This document shows positions 17,258 to 26,593 of a DNA stretch of 64,000 nucleotides, piece after piece. Under the pieces are notes generated by a model. It saw nothing but the letters and a program-made list of their open reading frames with translations. It was not told the origin of the DNA and made no database searches. Position 1 is the first letter of the stretch. Each line of letters starts with the position of its first letter. Position numbers and translations under genes: made by a program. The DNA comes from Acinetobacter higginsii (lineage in GTDB: Bacteria > Pseudomonadota > Gammaproteobacteria > Pseudomonadales > Moraxellaceae): the NCBI RefSeq assembly GCF_000369525.1, contig NZ_KB850072.1, positions 1,486,760 to 1,550,759 on the forward strand. Reading direction: 5' to 3'.

Positions 17258-17505
17258 CTTTTAAAACCAAACCACCTTTAGGATTTAAAAAAGTAAGCGA
17301 TTGGGTTGGTACGCGAATCAAAAATATTCACCCAATGCAAAATGCTTACGTAAAAGTTCCTGCTCATTCTTCTGGGACAGTTACTTCCATCATTCATGGC
17401 AAAGGTTTAACAATTACTTTTGATGAGTGCTCATGTTGTGGGGTATCTGCAATTATTTCAGGCATTCGAACTGAAGATATTATGCAACAAAAGGATGTTG
17501 AATAA
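17254..17505 (+). CDS. Phage hypothetical protein (83 aa)
   Basis: A small protein, probably a beta barrel (VKVPAHSSGTVTSIIHGKGLTITFDE), with a CSCCG cysteine cluster at about 60-64. It is embedded between the VRR-NUC and SNF2 helicase genes with ATGA-type overlaps on both sides, so it belongs to the replication operon. It could be an adaptor of the helicase. No family assigned. Confidence 0.65.
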   Translation: MTFKTKPPLGFKKVSDWVGTRIKNIHPMQNAYVKVPAHSSGTVTSIIHGKGLTITFDECSCCGVSAIISGIRTEDIMQQKDVE

Positions 17506-18899
17506 TGACTGCACTCGCATACAAACCGCATGATTATCAACACGCCATTATCGAGCACATTCTTGATAATGAGCGTTGCGGTGTGTGGGCGGGAATGGGC
17601 ACAGGCAAAACGTCTTCTACCCTCACCGCTCTGGACATGCTTGATTTAATCGAACCCGGCGCAACGCTTGTTGTTGCCCCTTTGCGTGTTGCAGCGACCA
17701 CATGGCCCGATGAGGCTAAGAAGTGGAAGCACTTAGAGCACTTTAAAGTTGTAGCTGTCGTTGGTACTGCTGAAGAACGTGTACGCGCTCTAAAACAGCA
17801 AGCCAATGTCTACACAATCAATTATGAAAATTTGCCTTGGCTTGTGGGCTATCTAAAAGAGAAATGGTTTTTTACTAAAGTGGTTGCCGATGAGAGTACA
17901 AAGCTTAAAGGCTTTCGCGTCAGTCAAGGTTCAGTACGTGCACGCGCCTTAGGTAAAGTTGCCCATACGCGAGTAAAAAGATTCATTGCTTTAACTGGAA
18001 CCCCGAGCCCCAACGGATTGAAGGACCTTTGGGGTCAAGTATGGTTTATTGACCGCGGTCAAAGATTAGGCACAAGTTTTGGCGCATTTACTCAGCGTTG
18101 GTTTCAGCAAATCCAAGTTGGTGCAGACCGCAATGCTGTTCAGCTTGTGCCCTTTCCACATAGTCAAAATGAAATACAGACCAAGCTCAAAGATATTTGC
18201 CTGAGCATTGAGGCTAAGGATTATTTCGATATTAAAGAGCCAATATTTAACACAATAGAAGTTGAGCTCAAAGGCAAAGCGCGAAAACTGTATGACGAGA
18301 TGGAAAAGGAAATGTTTATTGAACTTTCTGAAACCACAGAAGTCGAAGCATTCAACGCAGCATCAAAAACAATGAAGTGTTTGCAAATCGCAAGTGGTTC
18401 TATCTACACCGATGAGCAAGGCAATTGGCAAGCCATACATGACCAAAAGATACAAGCGCTTGAATCAATTATTGAAGAAGCTTGTGGGATGCCTGTACTC
18501 GTTTCATATCACTTTAAAAGTGACCTTGAGCGGTTACAGAAGGCTTTCCCAAGCGGCAAACATTTAGACAAAGATCCAAAGACAATCCACGACTGGAATG
18601 CAGGAAAGATTCCTGTGCTATTTGCCCACCCAGCAAGTGCGGGTCACGGGCTGAATCTTCAGGATGGCGGAAATATTTTAGTTTTCTTTTCCCATTGGTG
18701 GGATTTAGAACAATACCAACAAATCATAGAACGTATTGGGCCAACGCGCCAAGCGCAAGCAGGCCATGATCGTCCAGTTTACATTTATCACATCATTGCA
18801 AAAAACACGATTGATTCTGTTGTTATGGAACGCCGAGACTCAAAGCGCGAAGTGCAGGATTTATTGATGGAAGCAATGAAACGCAGAGAGGTATTATAA
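17505..18899 (+). CDS. Phage SNF2-type DEAD/DEAH helicase
   Basis: A 464-residue superfamily 2 ATPase. Walker A is AGMGTGKTS at about 29-37, motif II is VADEST (DEST at 129-132), motif III is LTGTPSPNG, and motif VI is IIERIGPTRQ in place of the usual RIHRIGQ. The C-terminal RecA domain includes LVSYHFKSDLERL. Such proteins in VRR-NUC/polymerase A phage modules remodel replication or recombination intermediates. It overlaps the upstream stop by one base. Confidence 0.9.
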   Translation: MTALAYKPHDYQHAIIEHILDNERCGVWAGMGTGKTSSTLTALDMLDLIEPGATLVVAPLRVAATTWPDEAKKWKHLEHFKVVAVVGTAEERVRALKQQANVYTINYENLPWLVGYLKEKWFFTKVVADESTKLKGFRVSQGSVRARALGKVAHTRVKRFIALTGTPSPNGLKDLWGQVWFIDRGQRLGTSFGAFTQRWFQQIQVGADRNAVQLVPFPHSQNEIQTKLKDICLSIEAKDYFDIKEPIFNTIEVELKGKARKLYDEMEKEMFIELSETTEVEAFNAASKTMKCLQIASGSIYTDEQGNWQAIHDQKIQALESIIEEACGMPVLVSYHFKSDLERLQKAFPSGKHLDKDPKTIHDWNAGKIPVLFAHPASAGHGLNLQDGGNILVFFSHWWDLEQYQQIIERIGPTRQAQAGHDRPVYIYHIIAKNTIDSVVMERRDSKREVQDLLMEAMKRREVL

Positions 18900-18900
18900 A

Positions 18901-19014
18901 ATGTCAGAAGTCAAAGTAATCACAATCACTGAAACAGAATTAGAAAATCTTTTAGATCGAGTTTGTCGTAGAGCCATACTTGAGGCCTTTGCACAGAAAG
19001 ATGATGAAATGTAA
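18901..19014 (+). CDS. Tiny ORF (37 aa) at the end of the helicase operon
   Basis: It starts 1 base after the helicase stop, with GAGAGG about 10 bases upstream. The N terminus (EVKVITITETELENLLDRVCRRAI) forms an amphipathic helix like the start of small phage HTH/excisionase-type proteins, but the sequence stops before any DNA-binding domain. It lies antisense to the aberrant tail of the integrase, so it may be the remnant of a longer gene cut by a deletion. Confidence 0.4.
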   Translation: MSEVKVITITETELENLLDRVCRRAILEAFAQKDDEM

Positions 19015-19816
19015 ACCCAAATAATTCAGCTTTAATTCTTGCTTTGTAGAAGTCTTGACCCGCTCTATATGTTGAATATTCACCAAACACCAGTCCTGCA
19101 CCTTTGGCCTTTCTAGCAGATAAAATCTCTTTTGCCCTTTTACTAAGAGGCACTTCACGGGGTTTTCCGTTCTTTGTTATCTCGAGCCTCAAGTAACTTT
19201 TGTCTAAAAATATACGATTCCAATTAAGGTTGCAGATTTCGGCTTGTCGCATGCCTGTCTCTAAAGCCAAATGGAAAATATCCCGTAGATCGTTATTTAA
19301 AAAAGGTGTTAGTGCTTCAACTTCTTCATAAGATATAACTCGCTCACGATGGTTGCCCGATTTTGGCATCTGAATTTCTTTAACTGGATTGGCTGAAAGC
19401 CAAAGCTTAGTTTCTACACACCATGTAAAAAAACCCATTAACATAATGAACTCGCGTTGCACTGTTGAGCTCTTCACATCCTCAAGTCGCTTTTCACGCC
19501 ATCCTACTAAAAACATTTTATCGACACTATAAAGAGGAATATCGCATTTCATATGTTTTAGTACGAAGTTGATTTTTTGGATCTCTTGTATAGAACTTTT
19601 TTTCTTAATTGAAACAGTATCTCGATATTCGGTTAAAGCATCCTTTAATAAGATATGCTCATAAACTTGAGCTTTTTCATTCTTCAGTTTAACTTCCAAC
19701 TCTTGCGCCCACGCCTTGGCGTCACGCATAGTATCAAATGTTTTGGACTTAACAGGATGCGGTTTGATACGCACCATTGCCGTGATTCTGCCATTTCTTT
19801 TTTGATAGGTAGCCAT
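18926..19816 (-). CDS. Tyrosine integrase, C-terminally truncated
   Basis: A 296-residue phage integrase. The N-terminal arm/core-binding part (1-155) is normal, and the catalytic domain starts with ETGMRQAEICNLNW (Arg190, box I) and the beta-hairpin ITKNGKPREVPLS (Lys215). At FTFHHL (268-273) the family should continue with R-H-T-x-A-S and later the nucleophilic Tyr. Instead the frame runs through about 23 unrelated residues that are antisense to the small gene at 18,901-19,014. The second Arg, the His/Trp and the Tyr are absent and roughly 90 residues are missing, so it should be inactive. It reads inward from the prophage edge. Confidence 0.88.
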   Translation of the reverse strand: MATYQKRNGRITAMVRIKPHPVKSKTFDTMRDAKAWAQELEVKLKNEKAQVYEHILLKDALTEYRDTVSIKKKSSIQEIQKINFVLKHMKCDIPLYSVDKMFLVGWREKRLEDVKSSTVQREFIMLMGFFTWCVETKLWLSANPVKEIQMPKSGNHRERVISYEEVEALTPFLNNDLRDIFHLALETGMRQAEICNLNWNRIFLDKSYLRLEITKNGKPREVPLSKRAKEILSARKAKGAGLVFGEYSTYRAGQDFYKARIKAELFGFTFHHLSVQRPQVWLYDKLDLKDFLILFQ

Positions 19817-19948
19817 ATAAAAACCTGTTGCACTCTTGTTACATCAGCTTTTTAAATCCTTTTAAACGCAGTTGCAATACTTTTAAAATATCGTTGTAAA
19901 TTAACAACTTAATAAAAATATTATAATTGTGAAGCAATACTTATGCAA

Positions 19949-19977
19949 TAAAAAAGCCTCCGAAGAGGCTTTTTTAT
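19949..19977 (-). terminator. Terminator of glcB
   Basis: On the minus strand, stem GCCTC/GAGGC closed by a TTCG tetraloop and followed by six T. It also has an A-run before the stem, so it may work in both directions. It marks intact host sequence next to the prophage. Confidence 0.85.
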
Positions 19978-19988
19978 TTTAGATGAAC

Positions 19989-22151
19989 TTAATCACCTGT
20001 ATAACCTTTTAATTTTAAACGTGCCGCATGTAACAATGGCTCTGTATAACCTGATGGTTGCTCTGCACCCTTGAAGATCAAATCAGAAGCAGCTTGGAAT
20101 GCAATCCCATCAAAGTTTGGTGCCATTGGTGTATACAATGGATCATTAGCATTTTGCTGATCAACAATCACTGCCATACGTTTAAGCACTTCTTCAACTT
20201 GCGCACGCGTTACGATACCGTGACGTAACCAGTTTGCAACGTGTTGAGATGAAATACGTAAAGTAGCACGGTCTTCCATCAAACCAACATTATTGATGTC
20301 TGGTACTTTAGAACAACCAACACCAAGGTCAACCCAACGAACCACATAACCTAAGATACCTTGACAGTTATTTTCAAGTTCGTTGTTTAACTCTTCCGCA
20401 GTCCAGTTTGTTTCTGGCGCAAATGGTGGTGTTAACAAGTCATCTAATGACAACATGTTTTCAGCAGCCAACTCATCTTGGCGTGCTTTTACATTGATCT
20501 GGTGATAATGCAATGCATGAAGTACAGCACCTGTTGGAGATGGAACCCATGCACAAGATGCACCTGCATTTGGATGTGCAGTCTTCGTCGCCAACATGTC
20601 TTTCATGCTGTCTGGTTTTGGCCACATGCCTTTACCAATTTGCGCTTTACCTTGTAAACCACATGCTAAACCAATTGCCACGTTACGGTTTTCGTAAGCA
20701 GCAATCCATTTTTGTGTTTTAACTGCTTCTTTACGTACAACTGGTGCAGCTTCCATAGAGGTATGGATTTCATCACCTGTACGATCCATAAAGCCTGTAT
20801 TGATGAAGATGGTGCGATCTTTCGCAGCAGCAATACAGTTCTTCAAGTTTACAGAGGTACGACGCTCTTCATCCATGATACCGATTTTGAGTGATTTTGC
20901 AGGCAAACCAATTGCTTGTTCAGCACGCTCAAATAATTCAACCGCAAATGCAACTTCTTCTGGACCATGCATTTTTGGCTTAACGATATACATTGAACCT
21001 TTACGAGAGTTTTGGTTTTCGTTTTGACCACGAATATCCGCAACTGTCAGTAATGGAGTCACTAGAGCATCCATGATGCCTTCAAACACTTCTTGACCAT
21101 CAACAAGGATGGCTGGGTTTGTCATAAGGTGACCCACATTACGAAGCAACATCAATGAACGACCATGTAATTTAGTCGTGCCACCAATCAGGTTCTGAAC
21201 AGTACGGTCTTTGTTTAAGGTACGAGTAATGGTCTTACCATTTTTCTCGATTGACTCTTGTAAGTCACCTTTCATTAAGCCTAACCAGTTACGATAGCCT
21301 TCAACCTTCTCTTCAGCATCAACCGCAGCAACAGAATCTTCCAAATCCTGAATGGTTGTAACCGCAGCTTCGAGTGTTAAATCTTTCACACCAGCAGCGT
21401 CTGTCTTACCTACTGGGCTGTTGGCATCGATTTCGATAATCACATGCAAACCATTATTTAATAAAACAATCTCAGTTGGGCTTGCAGCTTCGCCATTAAA
21501 ACCAACAAATTGTGATTCATGTGCCAAAGAAGTGGTTGAACCATCTTTTAAGGTTACAGCTAAACCATTATTCACCACTGCATATTGAGTTGCATCTGCA
21601 TGCGAACCTTGAGCCAAGGGGAAAGTTTGGTTTAAGAAATCTTTTGCGAAAGCAATAACTTTATCGCCACGAACTGGGTTATAGCCTTTGCCTTTCTCTG
21701 CACCGCCTTCTTCAGAAATTACGTCCGTGCCATACAGCGCGTCATATAAAGAACCCCAACGTGCATTCGCAGCATTCAAGCTATAACGTGCATTACGTAC
21801 AGGTACAACCAATTGTGGACCTGCCAATAAAGCAATTTCTTCATCCACATTTTCAGTTGTTACTTGGAAGTCAGCAACTTCTGGAACCAAGTAGCCAATT
21901 TCAGTTAAGAATGCTTTATAAGCATTTAATTCAAATTTATTATTGCGGTGCCATTCATCAATCTTTGCTTGAAGATCATCACGCTTAGCCAATAATGCTT
22001 TGTTCTTTGGGCTAAGGTCTACAACGACTTGCTCGAAGTTTTTCCAGTAAGTTTCACTATCTAAACCAGTGCCTGGTAAAGCTTCATTTTCGATGAAATC
22101 GTAAAGTTCTTTAGCAATCGCTAGCTTGCCTTTTTGAATACGTGCAGTCAT
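19989..22151 (-). CDS. glcB: Malate synthase G
   Basis: A 720-residue enzyme, close to the roughly 720 residues of bacterial isoform G. It condenses glyoxylate and acetyl-CoA to malate in the glyoxylate shunt, in the cytoplasm. Recognisable segments: [13 protein letters not shown] near residue 335 (active-site Arg region), [17 protein letters not shown] with the metal-binding Glu, [37 protein letters not shown], and [20 protein letters not shown] near the C terminus with the catalytic Asp. It is monocistronic. The 288 bases upstream (22,152-22,439) carry only its promoter region and the zapE terminator. Confidence 0.96.
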   Translation of the reverse strand: MTARIQKGKLAIAKELYDFIENEALPGTGLDSETYWKNFEQVVVDLSPKNKALLAKRDDLQAKIDEWHRNNKFELNAYKAFLTEIGYLVPEVADFQVTTENVDEEIALLAGPQLVVPVRNARYSLNAANARWGSLYDALYGTDVISEEGGAEKGKGYNPVRGDKVIAFAKDFLNQTFPLAQGSHADATQYAVVNNGLAVTLKDGSTTSLAHESQFVGFNGEAASPTEIVLLNNGLHVIIEIDANSPVGKTDAAGVKDLTLEAAVTTIQDLEDSVAAVDAEEKVEGYRNWLGLMKGDLQESIEKNGKTITRTLNKDRTVQNLIGGTTKLHGRSLMLLRNVGHLMTNPAILVDGQEVFEGIMDALVTPLLTVADIRGQNENQNSRKGSMYIVKPKMHGPEEVAFAVELFERAEQAIGLPAKSLKIGIMDEERRTSVNLKNCIAAAKDRTIFINTGFMDRTGDEIHTSMEAAPVVRKEAVKTQKWIAAYENRNVAIGLACGLQGKAQIGKGMWPKPDSMKDMLATKTAHPNAGASCAWVPSPTGAVLHALHYHQINVKARQDELAAENMLSLDDLLTPPFAPETNWTAEELNNELENNCQGILGYVVRWVDLGVGCSKVPDINNVGLMEDRATLRISSQHVANWLRHGIVTRAQVEEVLKRMAVIVDQQNANDPLYTPMAPNFDGIAFQAASDLIFKGAEQPSGYTEPLLHAARLKLKGYTGD

Positions 22152-22410
22152 TGTCTTTCCTGATGGTGCTAACTTTTTATAACAAGAATTCTAGTATACT
22201 GATTTATACTAGCCTGAATAGTAATATCACATTCCTAAATAGTAAGCATTTTCCCCATTAGAAGTATTGACAAACACAACTTTTTATACTTATCAAAATA
22301 TCAAATAATGAGTTTTTACTATCCTTATGTGACACACTCCCTTTTTCAAACTCATCTAGTTATAGCAAAATTTGACCAAGAATAAAGCCTTATCCATGTA
22401 AGTTTATAAA

Positions 22411-22439
22411 AAAAGGCATTCCGAAGAATGCCTTTTCAT
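22411..22439 (-). terminator. Terminator of zapE
   Basis: On the minus strand a 7-bp stem GGCATTC/GAATGCC with a TTCG tetraloop and a T-run. It sits directly at the stop of zapE. Confidence 0.85.
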
Positions 22440-23585
22440 TTATGAAGTCTGTGCGACCTGAATTTGTCGATGCTCCGAATGTAGATAATCATCCGATTGC
22501 ATTTCCAATAAGCGTGAACGCGTACGTTCAATCTCAAAGGCCAATTTCTCGCCTTCATAAAGATCGATAATTGAATCTTCTGAGGTAAGAATCAGTTTTA
22601 CACCACGGTCATAGAACTCATCGACCAAGTAAATGAAGCGGCGTGTTCCTTCTGACAGGAAATCAGTCAAATGCGGAACATTACTCACCAAAACCGTATT
22701 ATAGATATTCGCGATTTCAATAAAGTCTGCTGGGCTACGTGGCTTAAAGCATAACTCTGAAAATTCACACCACAATACATCTTCTGTATGACCTAAAGTT
22801 TCTACCACACGATTATTGATCATGATTGGAGAATTAGATTGTGCCTGTGTCTGAGTCAAAGCTTTAAAACGACCAGATAACCACGCTTGAGCATCATCGG
22901 TTAATGGATATTTGAACAATTGCGCCTGCTTCAATACGCGCAAACGATAATCCACCCCAGCGTCAACATTCAGAACACTACAGTTCTTCTTCACCAGCTC
23001 AATCGTCGGTATAAAACGATCACGATGAATTCCATTTTTGTATAGACCATCTGGTGCAATGTTTGACGTTGCAACCAATGTTATTCCACGATCAAACAGC
23101 TTTTGGAACAGATCACTTAAGATCATGGCATCGGTTACATTCGATACGAAAAATTCGTCAAAACAAATGACAACGGCATTCTTATAAATTTGATCAGCAA
23201 CCAAATCTAAAGGATTACGTTGGCCAGAAAGTTTATTCAACTCTTTATGTACATGTTGCATAAAATGATGGAAATGCATACGTGTTTTACGGCGGAATGG
23301 TACAGATTCATAGAACTGATCCATTAGCCACGTTTTTCCACGACCTACACCACCCCACATATAAACGCCTTTAGGATAAGTCTGACGACGGAAACGTCGA
23401 AATGCTTTCTTTGAAGCCTTATAGCGAGTGTGTAACTCTTTCCATACTCGATCTAACTCTTGCACAGCCTGAGCTTGTGCTTCATCTGGCATGAATTGTC
23501 CTGACTCAATTGCTTGAGCATAACGCTCGGCAGGTGATGTTGGGATAAATGCAGTGCTATGTGAGTCTGGTTTAGAATTTGACAT
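22440..23585 (-). CDS. zapE: Cell division protein ZapE (AFG1-like ATPase)
   Basis: A 381-residue AFG1/ZapE-family P-loop ATPase that associates with the Z-ring under stress in E. coli. Walker A is GGVGRGKT at 78-85 and Walker B is VICFDEFFV at about 139-147. The characteristic MHFHHFMQHVH stretch lies at 103-113, and FIYLVDEFYDRGVKLILTSE near the C terminus is also typical of the family. It is a single gene with its own TTCG-loop terminator. Confidence 0.93.
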   Translation of the reverse strand: MSNSKPDSHSTAFIPTSPAERYAQAIESGQFMPDEAQAQAVQELDRVWKELHTRYKASKKAFRRFRRQTYPKGVYMWGGVGRGKTWLMDQFYESVPFRRKTRMHFHHFMQHVHKELNKLSGQRNPLDLVADQIYKNAVVICFDEFFVSNVTDAMILSDLFQKLFDRGITLVATSNIAPDGLYKNGIHRDRFIPTIELVKKNCSVLNVDAGVDYRLRVLKQAQLFKYPLTDDAQAWLSGRFKALTQTQAQSNSPIMINNRVVETLGHTEDVLWCEFSELCFKPRSPADFIEIANIYNTVLVSNVPHLTDFLSEGTRRFIYLVDEFYDRGVKLILTSEDSIIDLYEGEKLAFEIERTRSRLLEMQSDDYLHSEHRQIQVAQTS

Positions 23586-23703
23586 AAGGTGTTATTGCAA
23601 TTTTAATTGGTGAAAATTATATCGAACATTCCGTTCAATGACATTAGATTTTAGGCTTAATTATCATAGAGTTTAAACATCATAATGTACCATTTTTAAT
23701 CAT

Positions 23704-24723
23704 TTAATGATTTCGATTATATTGACGAGGGCTCAATCCAAACCATCTTTTAAAGGCATGATTAAATGCTGCAGGCTCAGAATAACCCAACATTTCGGCC
23801 ACCTGTTCGATTGAATATGAACTATTTTCAATAAACTTTATTGCCTTCTGTTTGATTAATCTTTCACGAATTTCTTTATAGCTGGTCTGCATTTGCTGCA
23901 ATTGATGCCGCAAAGTACGCTCAGGAATATCCAATGCACACGCCGTTTCCGCCATACTTGGAATCACCCCATTTTGCATTTCCAGATAATCCTCAACATA
24001 CTCAACTACAGTCAATTTGAGACTGGCAGTTTTTTCTAAATGTTGAATATCCTGTAGGCATTTTTCTTCATAAATGCGATACGTCAAAATATCGGCAGAC
24101 GGAATTTTTGTGTTTAAAATTTGTGTATTTTCTAAAATAAAAGCAGCTTGCGCACATCCAAATTTGACATCTTGCCCATAGTAATCTTGATATGCTGCGA
24201 GCAGTGTTAAATCTTTGGGTCGATGAAATGGCAGTTCAATTTGAATTTGAGGGACTTCAAGTCCCATCATCTTAAAGATATCTTGTAAAAACTTATAAGT
24301 GCCCGAGATTTCGCATTGCGCTCTCAATTGACCTAAATGCATACTTAAATCAATCGGTCGATACAGTAAATAGATCAAGTCATCTTCGATCTTTAACTGC
24401 AATGAACCAAAAAGATGAGTCAGTTGCTGATACTGAACCCCATTTAATAGGGCCTTATGCAAGGTATCACTCGTAACCAATAGCATCAGGAAAGGCCCAT
24501 AACCCGCTAACGCATAATGCTGACCGATAAATAAACCTTGTTCAGGTGAAATATCCTGACTAATATGCTGCAAAATATCCCATTCAATCTCATCTGGAAT
24601 AATTGAACTAGGATCTAAAGCATCGGCCTGTATTCCCATATTGGCTAAACGCGCATCCACGTCAATTCCGACATGACGCATGCCCTGAATCAAATACATC
24701 AATCCGAGGATAGATCTCTTCAT
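23704..24723 (-). CDS. AraC-family transcriptional regulator
   Basis: A 339-residue regulator of the OruR/ArgR-like AraC subgroup: an N-terminal ligand domain of the Arabinose_bd type (about 20-210), then a C-terminal double helix-turn-helix (about 240-335) ending in the signature SYSIEQVAEMLGYSEPAAFNHAFKRWFGLSPRQY. ATG 24,723 has GGA close upstream; a TTG at 24,744 would add 7 residues. It is divergent from the monooxygenase gene with 155 bases between the two starts, so it probably activates that gene in response to its substrate. Confidence 0.88.
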   Translation of the reverse strand: MKRSILGLMYLIQGMRHVGIDVDARLANMGIQADALDPSSIIPDEIEWDILQHISQDISPEQGLFIGQHYALAGYGPFLMLLVTSDTLHKALLNGVQYQQLTHLFGSLQLKIEDDLIYLLYRPIDLSMHLGQLRAQCEISGTYKFLQDIFKMMGLEVPQIQIELPFHRPKDLTLLAAYQDYYGQDVKFGCAQAAFILENTQILNTKIPSADILTYRIYEEKCLQDIQHLEKTASLKLTVVEYVEDYLEMQNGVIPSMAETACALDIPERTLRHQLQQMQTSYKEIRERLIKQKAIKFIENSSYSIEQVAEMLGYSEPAAFNHAFKRWFGLSPRQYNRNH

Positions 24724-24878
24724 AATTCCGAATGCAGTTCTCAAAACTTTAATGTTTTACTATAAAACGTTGTGCAAATGAATTGCCGAAATGATCAAGT
24801 TTTACGTCTATACAATCATATTTAATCTCGTCAAAACCGTTAAACTTGCACAAAATTTAGCTGTGTAGGACGTAGACT

Positions 24879-26393
24879 ATGCGTGATGTAACCAAAAATG
24901 CGATTCAAAAAACAAAAGTTGCAATTATTGGTGCGGGCTTTGGTGGCTTAGCGATGGCTATTCGACTATTACAAAGTCAAATCAATGATTTTGTAATTTT
25001 AGAAAAAACCAACGATGTTGGCGGTACATGGCGAGAAAACCAATATCCTGGCGCAGCGTGTGACGTTCAATCACATATGTATTCCCTTTCATTTGCACCC
25101 AAAACAGATTGGTCAAAACGCTATGCTGAGGCAGATGAAATTTTTGATTATATTCAAAATATTACTGAACAATATCGACTTCGAGATTATTGCAAATTCA
25201 ATCACGAAGTGACCAATGCCGAATTTGACGAAAACCGCAATGTGTGGACGCTAGATTTTAAAGACCAGACAACTCTTGAGGCTCAATTTGTCATCTTTGC
25301 GTCTGGTCCCTTACACGTGCCACAAATTCCCCATATCAAAGGCATTGAGAAATTTAAAGGTAAAGTGTTCCATTCTTCGCAATGGGATCACAATTACGAT
25401 CTAAGCGGCAAAGCAGTTGTTTCAATCGGTACTGGCGGTAGCGCGATTCAATATATTCCTGAAATTGCAGCAGAAGTAAAACAGCTTTATGTGTTCCAGC
25501 GCACCGCAGCTTGGGTCATTCCACGTGATGAGCGTAAATATTCTCAGCTAAGTAAGCACTTATTTAAGGCGTCGAATATTTATCGCCAGATTCACCGTAC
25601 CCGTCTCTATTGGACCAATGAATCACGTGTTGTACCAATCGTACAACCACAGATTATGAAATATGGTCAAAAACTTGCTGAAGCCTTTATTCGCTATCAA
25701 GTGAAAGATAAAGCGCTTGCGAAAAAATTGACACCAGATTTTGTCATGGGCTGTAAACGTATTCTTATTTCAAATAAGTACTTCCCAACCTTCAACCGTA
25801 AAAATGTTGAATTAGTGACAGATGCCATCCAGGAAATTACAGAGAACGGTATCATCACTAAAGATGGTAAAGAACGTCAAATTGATTGCTTGATTTATGG
25901 TACTGGCTTTATTACTGATCCACGCATTTACTTAAAGCATTTCAATTGCGTTGGCCGTAACGGCATAGAGCTTAAGCAAGCATGGAAAGATGGTGCGGAA
26001 AGCTATTATGGTGTGAGCACCAAGAACTTCCCAAATTTGTTCCAGTTACTTGGACCAAATACGATTCTTGGACATAATTCTGTGATTTTCATGATCGAGT
26101 CTCAGGTCAACTATATTCTACAATTGATTCAAACCGTTGATAAAACAGATACACAAGCAGTTGAGATCAAGCACGAAGTTCAAGACCAGTTCAATCAACG
26201 TGTTCAAGATCAGCTCAAAGGTACAGTTTGGCAAGCAGGTGGCTGTAGCAGCTGGTATCAAGCCGCTGACGGTAAAAACTTTTCTTTATGGCCAACCTAT
26301 ACATGGAGATATTGGCTAGAGACACGTAAAGTGAATGTTGCTGATTATAATTTTATCAGCACAGTGATTAATTCAAAAAACCATGCTGCTTAA
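24879..26393 (+). CDS. Flavin-dependent Baeyer-Villiger-type monooxygenase
   Basis: A 504-residue class B flavoprotein monooxygenase that uses FAD, NADPH and O2. The FAD site is GAGFGG at 18-23, the Baeyer-Villiger fingerprint is FKGKVFHSSQWD at 159-170, and the NADPH site is GTGGSA at 184-189. Acinetobacter enzymes of this family oxidise cyclic or linear ketones, or long-chain alkanes (AlmA), and the sequence alone cannot fix the substrate. It has its own terminator and a divergent AraC regulator, which indicates inducible catabolism. Confidence 0.88.
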   Translation: MRDVTKNAIQKTKVAIIGAGFGGLAMAIRLLQSQINDFVILEKTNDVGGTWRENQYPGAACDVQSHMYSLSFAPKTDWSKRYAEADEIFDYIQNITEQYRLRDYCKFNHEVTNAEFDENRNVWTLDFKDQTTLEAQFVIFASGPLHVPQIPHIKGIEKFKGKVFHSSQWDHNYDLSGKAVVSIGTGGSAIQYIPEIAAEVKQLYVFQRTAAWVIPRDERKYSQLSKHLFKASNIYRQIHRTRLYWTNESRVVPIVQPQIMKYGQKLAEAFIRYQVKDKALAKKLTPDFVMGCKRILISNKYFPTFNRKNVELVTDAIQEITENGIITKDGKERQIDCLIYGTGFITDPRIYLKHFNCVGRNGIELKQAWKDGAESYYGVSTKNFPNLFQLLGPNTILGHNSVIFMIESQVNYILQLIQTVDKTDTQAVEIKHEVQDQFNQRVQDQLKGTVWQAGGCSSWYQAADGKNFSLWPTYTWRYWLETRKVNVADYNFISTVINSKNHAA

Positions 26394-26425
26394 GCAGTAA
26401 TAGCGGAATTCTTCCAAATATCAAG

Positions 26426-26456
26426 AGCACCTTTAAAACTTAAAGGTGCTTTTTTA
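26426..26456 (+). terminator. Terminator of the monooxygenase gene
   Basis: 10-bp stem AGCACCTTTA/TAAAGGTGCT with a short loop followed by a T-run. Confidence 0.85.
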
Positions 26457-26529
26457 TTGCAACGCTTTATGGATCTGATTTAAATCCCCCTGTTTTTCTC
26501 TATGCAAGACCTAAAGAATCATGCTAATA

Positions 26530-26559
26530 TTTTAACTACCTACCGTTAGGTAGTTAAAA
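26530..26559. promoter_or_regulatory. Palindromic operator upstream of the Bcr/CflA pump
   Basis: Perfect 13-bp arms (TTTTAACTACCTA and its complement) around a 4-base centre, 35 bases before the pump gene. The size and position fit a TetR-family operator; the convergent TetR gene at 27,849-28,418 is the obvious candidate ligand sensor. Confidence 0.75.
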
Positions 26560-26593
26560 TAAATATTGTTCCCCTGGAAAGAGTACACAAAAC

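Larger units (their letters stand above)
1..19948. mobile_element. Temperate prophage, right-hand part (left end outside window)
   Basis: The block contains connector, terminase, D5 primase-helicase, repressor/Cro, DUF2800/DUF2815/DUF2303, a family A polymerase, a VRR nuclease, an SNF2 helicase and a tyrosine integrase, all phage families. Two divergent transcription units start at the immunity region near 8.6-9.5 kb. Host genes begin with glcB, whose terminator at 19,949-19,977 is intact, so the right junction must lie between the integrase start (19,816) and about 19,948. The exact att site cannot be fixed without the left end. A T7-type connector with TerL suggests a podovirus-like virion. 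Confidence 0.93.
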
